Assembly (NCBI GenBank): GCA_032128395.1
Contig: JAQBGV010000055.1
Coordinates: forward strand, 1 to 47,899
Source: JAQBGV01 sp032128395
GTDB lineage: Bacteria > Planctomycetota > UBA8108 > UBA1146
DNA length: 47,899 nt
Reading direction: 5' to 3'
In this document: piece after piece, positions 1-8,995 of the stretch
How the letters are laid out: each line of letters opens with the position of its first letter
Numbering within the stretch: position 1 is the first letter of the stretch
Made by a program: the position numbers and the translations under genes
Notes under the pieces: generated by a model
Told to the model about the DNA's origin: nothing
What the model saw: only the letters and a program-made list of their open reading frames with translations
The model's database searches: none

Positions 1-114
1 CCCGAGCATCACGAGCGCCCGGTTCACGGGCTGATCGCGCACGAGGTCGACCACCAGACGCGCCTTGCGGGCGGTGATCTTCGCGAAGCGGTGTTTGGCG
101 TTGAACTCGATCAT
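1..114 (-). CDS. rplV: Ribosomal protein L22, N-terminal part (runs off the window)
   Basis: Reading the minus strand from the ATG at 114 gives 38 residues beginning MIEFNAKHRFAKITARKAR and continuing LVVDLVRDQPVNRALVMLG. The AKHRFA..ARKARLV.DL.R..PVN.AL pattern is the conserved start of L22, a 50S protein that binds 23S rRNA and lines the exit tunnel. The rest of the gene lies beyond position 1. In most bacteria rpsS (S19) sits directly upstream. Here the upstream 376 bases hold only a tandem repeat array, and then the divergent gluQRS begins. Either the S10 operon is split, with rplV heading a segment, or the array inserted or expanded between rpsS and rplV. The start codon overlaps the stop of an upstream open frame as ATGA (111-116 region). 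No strong ribosome binding site is visible; an alternative GTG lies directly before the ATG. Confidence 0.85.
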   Translation of the reverse strand, partial: MIEFNAKHRFAKITARKARLVVDLVRDQPVNRALVMLG

Positions 115-126
115 CACTTGGTTGCC

Positions 127-360
127 TTGCCGGCTTCTTCGGTTTCCTCGCGTTCCCGTCGGAGGTCGTCTCTGCTTCGGTTTTCTCGCGTTCCCGTCGG
201 AGAGTCGTCTCTGCTTCGGCTTCCTTGCGTTCCCGTCGGGGAGTCGTCTCTGCTTCGGTTTCCTTGCGCTCCCGTCGGAGCGTCGTCTCTGCTTCGGTTT
301 TCTCGCGTTCCCGTCGGAGAGTCGTCTCTGCTTCGGTTTCCTTGCGCTCCCGACCGCCCG
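127..360. repeat. 39-bp tandem repeat array upstream of rplV
   Basis: The core TCGTCTCTGCTTCGG recurs at 166, 205, 244, 283 and 322, exactly 39 bases apart, with a diverged unit before (about 127-165) and a degenerate remnant after 360. As 39 is 13 codons, several frames stay open through the array. On the minus strand one frame (stop at 114-116, open up to 431) repeats NRSRDDSPTGTRE-like 13-mers. Another, in frame with rplV but with no usable start codon, repeats KPKQRRLSDGNAR-like basic 13-mers. Whether any of this is translated cannot be decided here. The rest of 115-490 holds no recognisable gene; it must contain the promoters for rplV (-) and gluQRS (+). Confidence 0.9.
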
Positions 361-490
361 CTGTCTTGGCTTCGCCCGTTAGCTTGCTTCGCGTGTTGTC
401 TTGGCTTCGACCGCTGGTTCGATCGGAGCACTCGGTTTTGGTGCGCTGCTCCTCTTCCCTCCTTTTCGTTTTCCTTGCTACATTCTCTTC

Positions 491-1429
491 ATGTCATCCG
501 CACCCTCACCACCCGTCGTCGGGCGGCTCGCTCCGAGTCCCACCGGGGTTCTGCACCTCGGCAATGTTCGGTCCTTCCTGCTCGCTTGGCTCTCGGTTCG
601 GTCTCGGGGGGGGACGATGCTGCTTCGGATCGAGGACATCGATGGGCCTCGCGTTCGCCCGGGAGCGACCGAGGAGACGATCTCGATCCTCTCCTGGCTC
701 GGACTCGATTGGGATGGGCCGATCGCGCTGCAGAGCGCGCGGCTCGACCTCTACGAGAGCGCAGCCGCTCGCCTGCTCGCTTCGGGGCACGCGTACCCGT
801 GCGTGTGCAGTCGCCGTGAGGTGGAGGAGGCGGCGAGCGCGCCGCACGAAGAGGGGGGGGATGGCCCGGTCTACCCCGGTACTTGCCGCGGACTCTTCGC
901 CTCCCTCGAAGAAGCGCTCGAGCAGACCGGCCGCGAGCCGGCACTCCGCTGCCGAGTCGATGACACCGCCCTCCCCTTCGATGATCTGTTTCGCGGCACC
1001 GAGTCGGGTGCGATCGCCGGCGACTTCGTGATTCGGAAACGCGACCGCGGGCCCGCCTATCAGCTCGCTGTCGTGGTCGACGATGCTGCCCAAGGAGTGA
1101 CCGAAGTCCTCCGAGCGGACGATCTGCTCCCCTCGACCCCGCGCCAACTCCTCCTCTACCGACATCTCGAAGTGGAGCCGCCCCGCTTTGCCCATGTGCC
1201 GCTGGTCGTCGGCCCCGATGGTCGCCGTCTCGCCAAGCGGCACGGGGACACCTCGATCCGGTGCTTTCGAGAAGCGGGTCAGACTGCAGAGGAGATCATC
1301 GGGCACGTCGCCGCGCTCGCCGGACTCGTCGCCGAGGGTACCGCGTGTCGTCCAGAGGAGCTGATCGATGGCTTCGACCTCGGGCGTGTGCCTCGAGATC
1401 CGGTCGTCGAGACTCCCGCCGCCGATTGA
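491..1429 (+). CDS. gluQ: Glutamyl-Q tRNA(Asp) synthetase
   Basis: A truncated class I glutamyl-tRNA synthetase paralogue that activates glutamate and attaches it to queuosine in the anticodon of tRNA-Asp. The class I signature appears as PTGVLHLGN at residues 18-25 and the KMSKS equivalent as LAKRHGD near residue 247. The zinc-binding pattern of GluQRS is intact: C104-x-C106, then Y128-x3-C132. At 312 residues it lacks the anticodon-binding domain of GluRS, as expected for this family (about 300 aa). The start at 491 is chosen because the catalytic domain (GRLAPSPTG) begins ten residues later. The frame is open upstream to 401, but that stretch is not conserved-looking. It stands alone: the flanking genes are unrelated in function. 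Confidence 0.9.
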   Translation: MSSAPSPPVVGRLAPSPTGVLHLGNVRSFLLAWLSVRSRGGTMLLRIEDIDGPRVRPGATEETISILSWLGLDWDGPIALQSARLDLYESAAARLLASGHAYPCVCSRREVEEAASAPHEEGGDGPVYPGTCRGLFASLEEALEQTGREPALRCRVDDTALPFDDLFRGTESGAIAGDFVIRKRDRGPAYQLAVVVDDAAQGVTEVLRADDLLPSTPRQLLLYRHLEVEPPRFAHVPLVVGPDGRRLAKRHGDTSIRCFREAGQTAEEIIGHVAALAGLVAEGTACRPEELIDGFDLGRVPRDPVVETPAAD

Positions 1430-1525
1430 CCCCTTCGCTCGCCCTGACCACAATGCGGTGTCGACGGAGGCTCCGCACGCCCGGAGTTCACACTTTCTGC
1501 TTCCACCGCGGACGCGTTGGAGAGT

Positions 1526-3820
1526 ATGCAGATCCAAAGCTCGGAGAACGGACACGCTCGCACACCTCTGAGACTCGAGGGAGCTGCGATCGGGCTGCTG
1601 CTCGGCACCCTCAGCTTTCTCCTCTGTTCATCGCCGGCGGTCGGCGACGACGTCCTCAGCACGGTCTCCATCGACCCATGGCGCGGAGATCGATCCGAGA
1701 ACGTTCTCATCCTCGAAGTCCCCGCGGCCGGCGAGCGTCCCCTCACCATCGAGGTCGATACTCGAGTGGGGTTGTTCGTGGCCTCGGTCCCCGCGGGATC
1801 TGCCGCCGGGACCCTCGTCCTCACCGCCGCGGATCTGCGGATCGACCCCTGGGAACTCCCGCTCACCGGTAGGTGCGTCACTTGGCGCGTGCTCGATCCT
1901 CGCGCGGAGGTCATCGCCGAGGGTGCACAGCAGGTGCGTCTCCGGACCGCGCGGGAGAGCCTCGACCTCCTCGCCGGGGCGGTCGAGAACTCCGCCGACG
2001 ACCTGGAGCGGGCGCAGGCGCTCCTCAGCGCCGCCCGATTCGCGCTCGATCTCGGTCAACCTGCGCTCGCCGACCCGTGGGTCGTGGATCTGCGCACCCT
2101 TCTCGCTCGCCTCGCTGCGAAGGATCCGGGCTCGACCAGATTTCTCTCCCTCGCGGGGACGATCCTCGAGGCGCGGATCCAGCGGAGTTTCGCCGACACC
2201 GACTCGCGCCACCGGCGAGCCGCGGAGGACCGGCTCGGGAGGATCGACGAGGCCGTGTCGGCCTATCCCGATCTTGCGGCTCGCCGGGCAATCCTGCTCT
2301 GCGAGGCAGATCTCGCCCGCCTCCCCGGCGCTGACAACCCGCGGGAACGCCAGAAGATCCTCGATATCGCCCGCGAACACGCCCGCGCAGCGCGCCAGGG
2401 TGGGGGAGAGGGCACCGCGGAGCGCGCAGAGCTCCTGTGGGTTCAGGTCGCGCTCGGGCGCGGTTGGCGGACCGAAGCGCAGGAGACCCTCGATCGGTGC
2501 AGTGACCTCGATCCGCGTCTCGCGGTGGGGGTCGCACACCTGCGCGCTCGCCTCGCCGCTCTCGATGGAAAAGCGAGCGAGGTGGCCCGCGAGCTCGATC
2601 GTGCGATCGAGACGGTGGAGCACCTGCGGGATCGGCTCGGTGATCCCGAGTTCGACGGCGGGTTCCTGCGGCTTCACCTCGCGCCGTACCGAGATCGAAT
2701 CCGTCTCGCCGCGGTGCGAGGAGACGGGCGCGGGGCCCTGCTGGCGATCGAGAGGGCGCGGCCGCGCTCGCGATCGGACCTCGCAGGGCTCGACCTCGAT
2801 CGAGCAGTCTTGCAGCTCGGCGAGGGGACGACGCTGCTCGCGCTCGCGGAAGTCGGCGACGCCCTCATCTCCGTTCGCGCGGACTCGGACGGGATCGTCG
2901 CACACCTCGAACCGGTAGCCCCGGGAGCCACCGAAGAGCGGGTCGCCGCGCTGCTCCGGTCCCGAGGAGAGGATCGCGCGGCCGCGACCTGGCTCGCAGC
3001 GGGCCTCCTCGCGCCGCACAGGGACTCCCTCGCTCCGCAGGTGCTGCTCGCTCCCCTCGGCGTCCTGCGTCCGATCCCCTACGACCTCCTCCCGCTCGGG
3101 GGGCGCTACCTGTGCGAAGGGCACATCGTCTCGACGATCCCCGACCTCGGGGCCCTCCTCCGGCCAGCCCCGGCGCCAGTCGCTCCGTGGCTCGCGCTGG
3201 TCGATCCGTCGACCGACTACGATGGAGATGGAGTGCCGGACCGCCCCGGCCTCGCCTCGACCCGGGACGAAATCGCTCCGTGGGCGGAACTGGGAGACGA
3301 TGTCATTCTTCGGGGGGGGATGGAGGCGCAGGAGTCCAGCCTGCGTGCCGATGGAGTTCGAGCCGGAGTGATCCATCTCGGCTGTCACGGCGAGCACGAA
3401 CGGCACCGACCGATGCACTCGAGGTTGCTCCTCGCACCTGGGGAGGGCGAGGACGGCAGGGTATCCGCGAGCGAGCTCGCGGGTCTCGATCTCAGCGGGA
3501 CCGCGCTCGTCTGCCTCTCCGGGTGCGAGACCGGCTTGAGCCGGGCGCTCGGGGGCGACGACCTCGCGGGGTTCCCCCGGGCCGTGCTCGAATCGGGCGC
3601 GGGGGCGCTGCTCGGCTCGCTCTGGCCGGTCGATGACACGACCGCGGGGGCATTCTTCCGCTCCTTTCATTCCCGATTCCGGGAGACGCGAGATGCGCGC
3701 GATGCCCTGCGTCGCGCTCGTCTCGACTCATTGGCAGATCCCGATCGTCGGTCACCAAAACAGTGGGGATCGTGGATCCTGCTGGAAAACTCGTGGAAGA
3801 CTGTCGATAATGAGCCATGA
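1526..3820 (+). CDS. Exported CHAT-domain cysteine protease with helical-repeat region
   Basis: 764 residues. An N-terminal hydrophobic segment (about residues 15-40, IGLLLGTLSFLLCSSPAVG) reads as a signal peptide. The middle (about 120-400) is Ala/Leu/Arg-rich helical repeat of TPR type. The C-terminal 300 residues are a CHAT domain, the separase/caspase-like fold. The catalytic His is H621 in IHLGCHGE and the Cys is C667 in CLSGCETG, followed by GSLWPVDD, the usual CHAT motif after the nucleophile. CHAT proteins cleave specific protein partners, often after activation by a sensor; the substrate is unknown. ATG 1526 is preferred to the TTG at 1517; the ribosome binding site is not clear. It is followed 118 bases later by the secretin on the same strand. 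An exported CHAT protease is less usual than a cytosolic one. Signal peptide call moderate, CHAT call strong. Confidence 0.85.
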   Translation: MQIQSSENGHARTPLRLEGAAIGLLLGTLSFLLCSSPAVGDDVLSTVSIDPWRGDRSENVLILEVPAAGERPLTIEVDTRVGLFVASVPAGSAAGTLVLTAADLRIDPWELPLTGRCVTWRVLDPRAEVIAEGAQQVRLRTARESLDLLAGAVENSADDLERAQALLSAARFALDLGQPALADPWVVDLRTLLARLAAKDPGSTRFLSLAGTILEARIQRSFADTDSRHRRAAEDRLGRIDEAVSAYPDLAARRAILLCEADLARLPGADNPRERQKILDIAREHARAARQGGGEGTAERAELLWVQVALGRGWRTEAQETLDRCSDLDPRLAVGVAHLRARLAALDGKASEVARELDRAIETVEHLRDRLGDPEFDGGFLRLHLAPYRDRIRLAAVRGDGRGALLAIERARPRSRSDLAGLDLDRAVLQLGEGTTLLALAEVGDALISVRADSDGIVAHLEPVAPGATEERVAALLRSRGEDRAAATWLAAGLLAPHRDSLAPQVLLAPLGVLRPIPYDLLPLGGRYLCEGHIVSTIPDLGALLRPAPAPVAPWLALVDPSTDYDGDGVPDRPGLASTRDEIAPWAELGDDVILRGGMEAQESSLRADGVRAGVIHLGCHGEHERHRPMHSRLLLAPGEGEDGRVSASELAGLDLSGTALVCLSGCETGLSRALGGDDLAGFPRAVLESGAGALLGSLWPVDDTTAGAFFRSFHSRFRETRDARDALRRARLDSLADPDRRSPKQWGSWILLENSWKTVDNEP

Positions 3821-3938
3821 GGACGGGAAACCGGTGGAATCGATCCAGGGTGGTCCATTTCCCTGGGCGTTCCGTCGGGTGCGGACGAGTCACGCCGTGA
3901 TCAGCTCGTCCCGCAGCGGGCTCGGAGATGGTTCGCCT

Positions 3939-6395
3939 ATGCAGACCAAACGGCGTCCGCGCGACGGCCGCGTGGGGGTCTTGTTGCCATCGCTCCTTCT
4001 CGGAGCACTCGTGTTCGCGGCTCCAGTGGACGCGCAAGTGCCGCGCATCACCTTCGTCGAGCTGTTCCACGTCGATGCCGAAGACGTCCTTCAGTTCCTT
4101 CGCGACACCTCGGGGCTGAAGACCTACGTCGATGGAGGAGTGATCACGCACGTCTCCGGACGCGATCACTCTCTCACCATCCAAGCCGACGAGCAGACGA
4201 CGAACGATCTGGTCAAGATCATCCGTGACTTCGAGAATCTCGAGGTGATGGATCGAGTGATCACTCGGACCTTGCCGATCAAGTACGCAAGCGTGGGTAT
4301 GGTGCTCGAGTCCCTCGCGGCGAGCCACAGCTGCCAGGTGTGGCATCGGACCGGGGAAGTGATGAAGGACGAGGTCAAGCAGGGGAATCAGACGATCACC
4401 CACACCTACACGAAGAACGTGTACTCGCGGTACGAGGCCGCGAAGGGCGAAGTGCTGGCGAGCGTCGAGCTCCCCACGATTCCCTACGTGCTCGAGGTCC
4501 CCCACACCGATCCGGTCGAGATCCCGCCGCTCAACATGGGTCAGGGGTACTCCAACGAGGACTTCACTCTGACCTTCAATCAGTCCCCCTCGACCGAGAG
4601 CCGCAACCGCATCCTCGCCGTCGGTACCGAAGAGGACCTCGCTCGGATCCAAGCGTTCATCGATCAGATCGACCAGCCGGCGCGTCAGGTGATGATCGAG
4701 GTGCAGATCATCGAGCTCTCCGCGGACTCCCTCACCGACCTCGGCATCGATGTCCTCGCGCTCCAGAAGCGCCACAACGTCCTCGACTTCGCCTCCCCTC
4801 TCCCGGGTGAGCCGATCACCCAACCGAGCGACGCCTTCCAACCGATCGATCAGGCCGGATTGAGCTTCCTCTTCGACGACACCGCCGCGCGAATGTCGGG
4901 GCAGTTCCTCGCCGGGGTCCACGCCTTGGTGCGGCAGGGAGACGCGGTGATCCGCGCTCGACCGAAGCTCTACACCCTCGATGACCGCCAGAACATCCTC
5001 CACCTCGGCGAGGAGATTCCGACCTTCGTCTCGTCCTCGGTCACGCGCGAGACGACCGGCGGGAATTTCGTCGAGAACGTCAGCGAAGTGGCGACTCGGT
5101 ATATCGGGATCACCCTCAACGTGAAGCCGCGGATCTCCGGGCCCGAGGCGAACGACGTCTCGATGCTGGTCGACATCCAGGTGAACAACCTGCAGGGGCG
5201 GGCGCGCGTCTTCGAACAGGACCTGCTGGGGATCCCCGAAGTTGCGGTGCGAAAGTTTCGCGGCCAGGCCCGGGTGCGGAACCACCGACCGTTGATCCTC
5301 GGCGGATTGATCCGCGAGTCGGAGTTCGAATCGAAGAACAAGATCCCGGTGCTCGGGGATATCCCGCTCATCGGCGCGCTCTTGGGTCGGACCAACAAGC
5401 AGAAGCAGCGCACCGAGATCATCATCGTCTTGACCCCCCATATTCTCTCGGAGACCGGGGTCGATCCGATCTCGACCCCGAAGGAGAGCATCCACTTCGA
5501 CACGTTCAACAGCGTGCTCTTCAACGACCGCTACATCATGAAGGGTCGCGACCTCGTCGGGCTCGACCCGATCTCGCGGAACCCGGTCGAAGGCTTCACC
5601 GAGCGGCAGGTCTTCGACATGACGCTCCTGAACATCGTCAAGCGGCGGGAGCTGATCCGGAAGCTCAAGATCCTCGACGACTACCTCCCCGATGCCTCGC
5701 GCGGGCTGAGCTCGTACAAGCGGGCCTATCCGGAGAAGTCGGTGCGCGGCTGGAACGAGGCGGAGCGTGACGTCTTCTACCGCGCTGCCGCGATCCTGGT
5801 GGAGAACATCAAGTCGCTGAATCCGGGGATGACGTACGAGGACATGGTCTCCCCCCGTCGCGAGATCATCCTCCCCACGAGCCCGTACCACGTCAGCCTC
5901 TCCTACGACAAGATGCGCAGCTTCTACGAGAAGGGCGATGTGGTGCTCCTGCGCGGTGAGGACCGGCCGCTCTCGAGCGACACCATCGCTGCGCTGCGCG
6001 CGGTGTCCGGACGCACTCTGCGCGAGTTCTCGTCGTACCTGGAGTTGTCGGGGCGCAGCGCGGAACAACACGGAGTCCTGCGCGACGAACTCACCCGCTA
6101 CTACCGCAGCCTGTATCCGGAGGGGATCCCCGTCGAGGGCCTCGGCTATCCGGGGCTCTTCAAGATCATCGGCGAGACGGGCATCGACTTCCTGGGGATC
6201 GCGACCTACCTCTCGAGCCGCCTGGAGACCCAGTTCCGAGAGGATGCGATCTCGCTCGGAGCCTTCGAGGAGGATCTCGCGAGCTTCGCCACGCGCAGTA
6301 TCACTCTCGACGAACTCGGGCAACGACTCGAGGAGCTCGACGAGCGCTGGGACAACCTGAACACCAGCGATCAACGGCCGGTCTCCGGTCTCTGA
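3939..6395 (+). CDS. Secretin (GspD/PilQ-type outer-membrane channel) with long C-terminal extension
   Basis: 818 residues. A signal peptide (VGVLLPSLLLGALVFAAPVDAQ) leads to N-domains (about 33-330, VELFHVDAEDVLQFLRDTSG and later repeats) of the kind that form the periplasmic ring of secretins. The secretin core spans about 330-505. It shows IRARPKLYTLDDRQNILHLG, a conserved VPVLGDIPLIG-type signature (here IPVLGDIPLIGALLG) and the terminal EIIIVLTPHIL. About 310 further residues follow with no family I recognise, far longer than the usual S-domain tail. Start chosen at ATG 3939 because it opens the signal peptide and has GGAG upstream; the frame is open back to 3633 inside the CHAT gene. 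No GspC/E/F/G or Pil genes are near, so this is an orphan secretin. A lipoprotein follows 9 bases later and could act as a pilotin-like partner (inference). Confidence 0.9.
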   Translation: MQTKRRPRDGRVGVLLPSLLLGALVFAAPVDAQVPRITFVELFHVDAEDVLQFLRDTSGLKTYVDGGVITHVSGRDHSLTIQADEQTTNDLVKIIRDFENLEVMDRVITRTLPIKYASVGMVLESLAASHSCQVWHRTGEVMKDEVKQGNQTITHTYTKNVYSRYEAAKGEVLASVELPTIPYVLEVPHTDPVEIPPLNMGQGYSNEDFTLTFNQSPSTESRNRILAVGTEEDLARIQAFIDQIDQPARQVMIEVQIIELSADSLTDLGIDVLALQKRHNVLDFASPLPGEPITQPSDAFQPIDQAGLSFLFDDTAARMSGQFLAGVHALVRQGDAVIRARPKLYTLDDRQNILHLGEEIPTFVSSSVTRETTGGNFVENVSEVATRYIGITLNVKPRISGPEANDVSMLVDIQVNNLQGRARVFEQDLLGIPEVAVRKFRGQARVRNHRPLILGGLIRESEFESKNKIPVLGDIPLIGALLGRTNKQKQRTEIIIVLTPHILSETGVDPISTPKESIHFDTFNSVLFNDRYIMKGRDLVGLDPISRNPVEGFTERQVFDMTLLNIVKRRELIRKLKILDDYLPDASRGLSSYKRAYPEKSVRGWNEAERDVFYRAAAILVENIKSLNPGMTYEDMVSPRREIILPTSPYHVSLSYDKMRSFYEKGDVVLLRGEDRPLSSDTIAALRAVSGRTLREFSSYLELSGRSAEQHGVLRDELTRYYRSLYPEGIPVEGLGYPGLFKIIGETGIDFLGIATYLSSRLETQFREDAISLGAFEEDLASFATRSITLDELGQRLEELDERWDNLNTSDQRPVSGL

Positions 6396-6404
6396 GAGGG
6401 GCCT

Positions 6405-7175
6405 GTGCAACGTTTCCCACGCTCGCTGCTCGGACTTGCGCTCGCGCTCGAGCTTGCGCTCGTCTCCGGTTGTGCCTCCGGACCGACCGCCGAAGAGAAG
6501 GCGATGGATGACATCCGTGACACCACGGTCATCCCGAATCTAGGGAGCTACGACGACCAGGTGCAAACGGATGCGGTGCAGCGGATGCTGGGCGTCCTCG
6601 ACAGCGCTCCCGAGGTGGGAAAGAACCTGCTCGTCGCCACTCTCCGCGATCCGGTCACGGACGAACGCACCAAGATGGTCTGTGCGTGGCTCCTGTCGAC
6701 GGTGGATGACCGGCGGGCGCTCCCGGCTCTGATGGAATTTCTGGGTCAAGGCGCCGATGCGACCGACGACCTCGTTCGTGAGGCGGTGGTCAGCTACGGC
6801 GCGAGCGTGATCCCTTCGGTGAGCGCTGTGCTCGAGGGAGGGAACGACCTCGCCCGCCTCACCGCAGCGGAGATCCTGACCGATCTCGAGATCCGTGAAG
6901 GGTTCGACGCACTCGCAGATCGACTCCCTCGCGAACCGCAAGCCCGAGTGCGGTTCATGATCCTCTGTGGACTCTCGTCGGATCGAAGTTCCACCTCGAC
7001 CGAGGCGCTGGAACTCGCCCTGCTCGACGAGGACTCCGAGAATCGCGAGCAGGCGTGGAACACCCTCGCCAAGCGGTTCAAAGTTCCTCCCTCCCTCTCC
7101 TTCGACTCGACCGGCACCGGCGTGAGACGCGCCTTCCAGGTGGCTGCCTACCACCAGTGGCGCAAGAGCCAGTAG
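6405..7175 (+). CDS. HEAT-like repeat lipoprotein
   Basis: 256 residues from a GTG start preceded by GAGAGGGG. The N-terminus is a lipoprotein signal: a basic start, a run of Leu/Ala, then the lipobox LVSGC at about residues 19-23, so the mature protein should be anchored through Cys23. The rest is helical with Leu/Ala/Asp patterns and pairs such as PALMEFLGQ and DRLPREPQARVRFMILCGL that resemble HEAT/ARM-type repeats (VREAVVSYGASVIPSV). It lies 9 bases downstream of the secretin and is probably cotranscribed. Outer-membrane lipoproteins of this position often assist secretin assembly, but no pilotin family signature is seen, so this role is only inferred. Confidence 0.7.
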   Translation: MQRFPRSLLGLALALELALVSGCASGPTAEEKAMDDIRDTTVIPNLGSYDDQVQTDAVQRMLGVLDSAPEVGKNLLVATLRDPVTDERTKMVCAWLLSTVDDRRALPALMEFLGQGADATDDLVREAVVSYGASVIPSVSAVLEGGNDLARLTAAEILTDLEIREGFDALADRLPREPQARVRFMILCGLSSDRSSTSTEALELALLDEDSENREQAWNTLAKRFKVPPSLSFDSTGTGVRRAFQVAAYHQWRKSQ

Positions 7176-7350
7176 GGGACCGCTCCTCACTCGACCCTTG
7201 CCAGGCGTTGGAGTAGCCGGGAGAATTGCCCTCCTGGACTCTGAACATCGAATCACGACAAAACCCCGATTCCTTCCGGCGAGCTACGCTGCGGCGTTCT
7301 CGTTCGTCGGCAGTTTTCGAGGGCGCTCCACCCGAGAGAGGGAGGAAGAC

Positions 7351-8898
7351 ATGCTCCGCCGAGACTTCGTTCGTGCGATGGCGCTCCTCGGATCCTTGTC
7401 TGTCGGCACCCTCGCGACCGCGCAGACCGCGACCCTCCAGATCGGGGCCGGAGCGGCCGCCGTCGGGGACCCCGTCGGCGTCCCGATCCTCCTCGACACA
7501 TCGGTCGACACCGCCGGGTTCAGCTTCGGCGTCTGCCACGACCCCGCCGCGCTGCAACTCCTCTCCGTCGACCTGGGGAGCGATCTCACCTCGATGAACG
7601 GCGGAGCAGGCCCCGAGTTCGTCTCACTGAACCCGTACCCGACCTCGGGGTTCACGACCGGCGTGATCTTCGACTTCGCGGGCATTCAGATCTTGCCCCC
7701 GGGGAGCGGTTACGAGCTCCTCATCGCCCACTACGTCGTACTCGCGGAGGGGGCGTCGACCCTCGCGATGTGCGACACCCTCGGCAGCCCGCCGGTCGCG
7801 ACGATCATCTCCATCCCGGGGGGAGCGACGCAGCCGCTACAAGCAGGGGATGGCACGGTGACCGGGATCCCCGCGGCCGGGACCTTCCGTCGCGGCGATC
7901 TCGATGGGAACGGAACGAGGGACGAGATCGACTACGGGTTGCTCAGGGAGTGGCTCTTCGCGGCGGGCGCCCCGTTCGTCGGGGTGGATCCTCCCGTCGG
8001 CTGCGACCTGATGCCGAACCAGTCGGGGGACATCAACGACAACGAGGTCGAGACGATCGCCGATCTGCTGATGTTCCGGGAGTGGCTCGACTGCGGCGTG
8101 ATCGCGGTTCCCGAACCGAGCGACGCCTGTGGGAGTGACCCCGACGACGAGACCGACGGCTTCGAGACCCCCGACTCCGACTACCTGATCAGCGCGTTCA
8201 CCATCTCGATCACGGGGGCGGTGGACGCGGAGCGCGATGTCGAGATCTTCCTACAGATCCTGAGTCCGACCACGGTGAAGGCGGTCGCCCTCGGACTCGA
8301 CCTCGGGTCTCAACTCTCTCCCGCGCCGATCCCCCTGACCGTCGACGTGGGGGTCAGCGCCGATCTCTTCGACTCCGCGTTCGACGGCGCCAGCCTGTTC
8401 GTCGCCGCCGCTTCGACCCAGTGTGCGACGCCGATGATGGGGAGCGGACTCGTCTTCCAGCCCTTCGGCACCCTCCACTTGAAGCTGGCACCTTTTGCGA
8501 TCTTCCCGCCGGCCCAGTGGAACGGCGAGGTGCTCATCGACGGGCGCGTGCGCCGGACGACGATCGTCGATGAGGCGTTCCAGGACCACAATCCGTTCAC
8601 CCTGGCCGGATCGTTCCAGTTCGCCCGGGGGAACGCGAACAACCTCGATGCCCTGGTGGACATCGCGGATCCGATCTACACCCTCGGCTATCTCTTCCCT
8701 GGAGTGGGGGGACCTCTCCCCATCGGATGTGGGGACGCCGCGGACGCGAACAACGACGGCATGATCGACATCGCGGATCCGATCTACATCCTCTCCTTCC
8801 TCTTCGCAGGAGGCTCCGTGATCCCCGCCCCCTTCCCAGAATGCGGATACGACCTCGACCTCGACCTCCTAGGATGCGCAGACGCCGTCTGTCCGTAG
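7351..8898 (+). CDS. Exported cohesin-like/dockerin-repeat protein
   Basis: 515 residues. ATG 7351 is preceded by GAGAGGGAGGAAG, a strong binding site, and opens a signal peptide (MALLGSLSVGTLATAQ). Residues about 25-170 look like a cohesin-type beta sandwich (VGDPVGVPILLDTSVDTAGF...GVCHDPAALQLLSV). Two dockerin-type calcium loops follow: GDLDGNGTRDEIDYGLL near 183 and GDINDNEVETIADLL near 226. A second beta region comes next, and then a C-terminal pair built on ALVDIADPIYTLGYLF and GMIDIADPIYILSFLF (about 430-490) within D-x-N-x-D loops. This arrangement is typical of abundant extracellular proteins in deep planctomycete lineages, where the repeats are thought to anchor or assemble proteins outside the cell. 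The partner is unknown. The 175-base gap before it holds no gene. Confidence 0.8.
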   Translation: MLRRDFVRAMALLGSLSVGTLATAQTATLQIGAGAAAVGDPVGVPILLDTSVDTAGFSFGVCHDPAALQLLSVDLGSDLTSMNGGAGPEFVSLNPYPTSGFTTGVIFDFAGIQILPPGSGYELLIAHYVVLAEGASTLAMCDTLGSPPVATIISIPGGATQPLQAGDGTVTGIPAAGTFRRGDLDGNGTRDEIDYGLLREWLFAAGAPFVGVDPPVGCDLMPNQSGDINDNEVETIADLLMFREWLDCGVIAVPEPSDACGSDPDDETDGFETPDSDYLISAFTISITGAVDAERDVEIFLQILSPTTVKAVALGLDLGSQLSPAPIPLTVDVGVSADLFDSAFDGASLFVAAASTQCATPMMGSGLVFQPFGTLHLKLAPFAIFPPAQWNGEVLIDGRVRRTTIVDEAFQDHNPFTLAGSFQFARGNANNLDALVDIADPIYTLGYLFPGVGGPLPIGCGDAADANNDGMIDIADPIYILSFLFAGGSVIPAPFPECGYDLDLDLLGCADAVCP

Positions 8899-8995
8899 CG
8901 CTCGGCGACCTCCCCGGGTCCTTCGAGGATCGGGAGGGTCCCCAACGCGCAGCAGACGGGCCCTCATCGGCGGCCGGGCGTACCCAGAGGACTCC

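Noticed and set aside
127..360. CRISPR array
   Set aside because: The 39-bp units follow one another directly with no spacers and no cas genes are present.
114..431. Small protein with RSRDD repeats, or the end of ribosomal protein S19
   Set aside because: No S19 motif is present upstream; several frames through the array are open, so translation cannot be argued from the sequence alone.
3633..3938. Longer secretin N-terminus starting within the CHAT gene
   Set aside because: The signal peptide starts at 3939 and the upstream part overlaps the CHAT coding sequence without protein-like features.
3492..6410. Antisense open frame of 972 codons across the secretin
   Set aside because: It mirrors the secretin and has no recognisable motif; the plus frame has signal peptide and secretin signature. 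High GC at third positions keeps antisense frames open.
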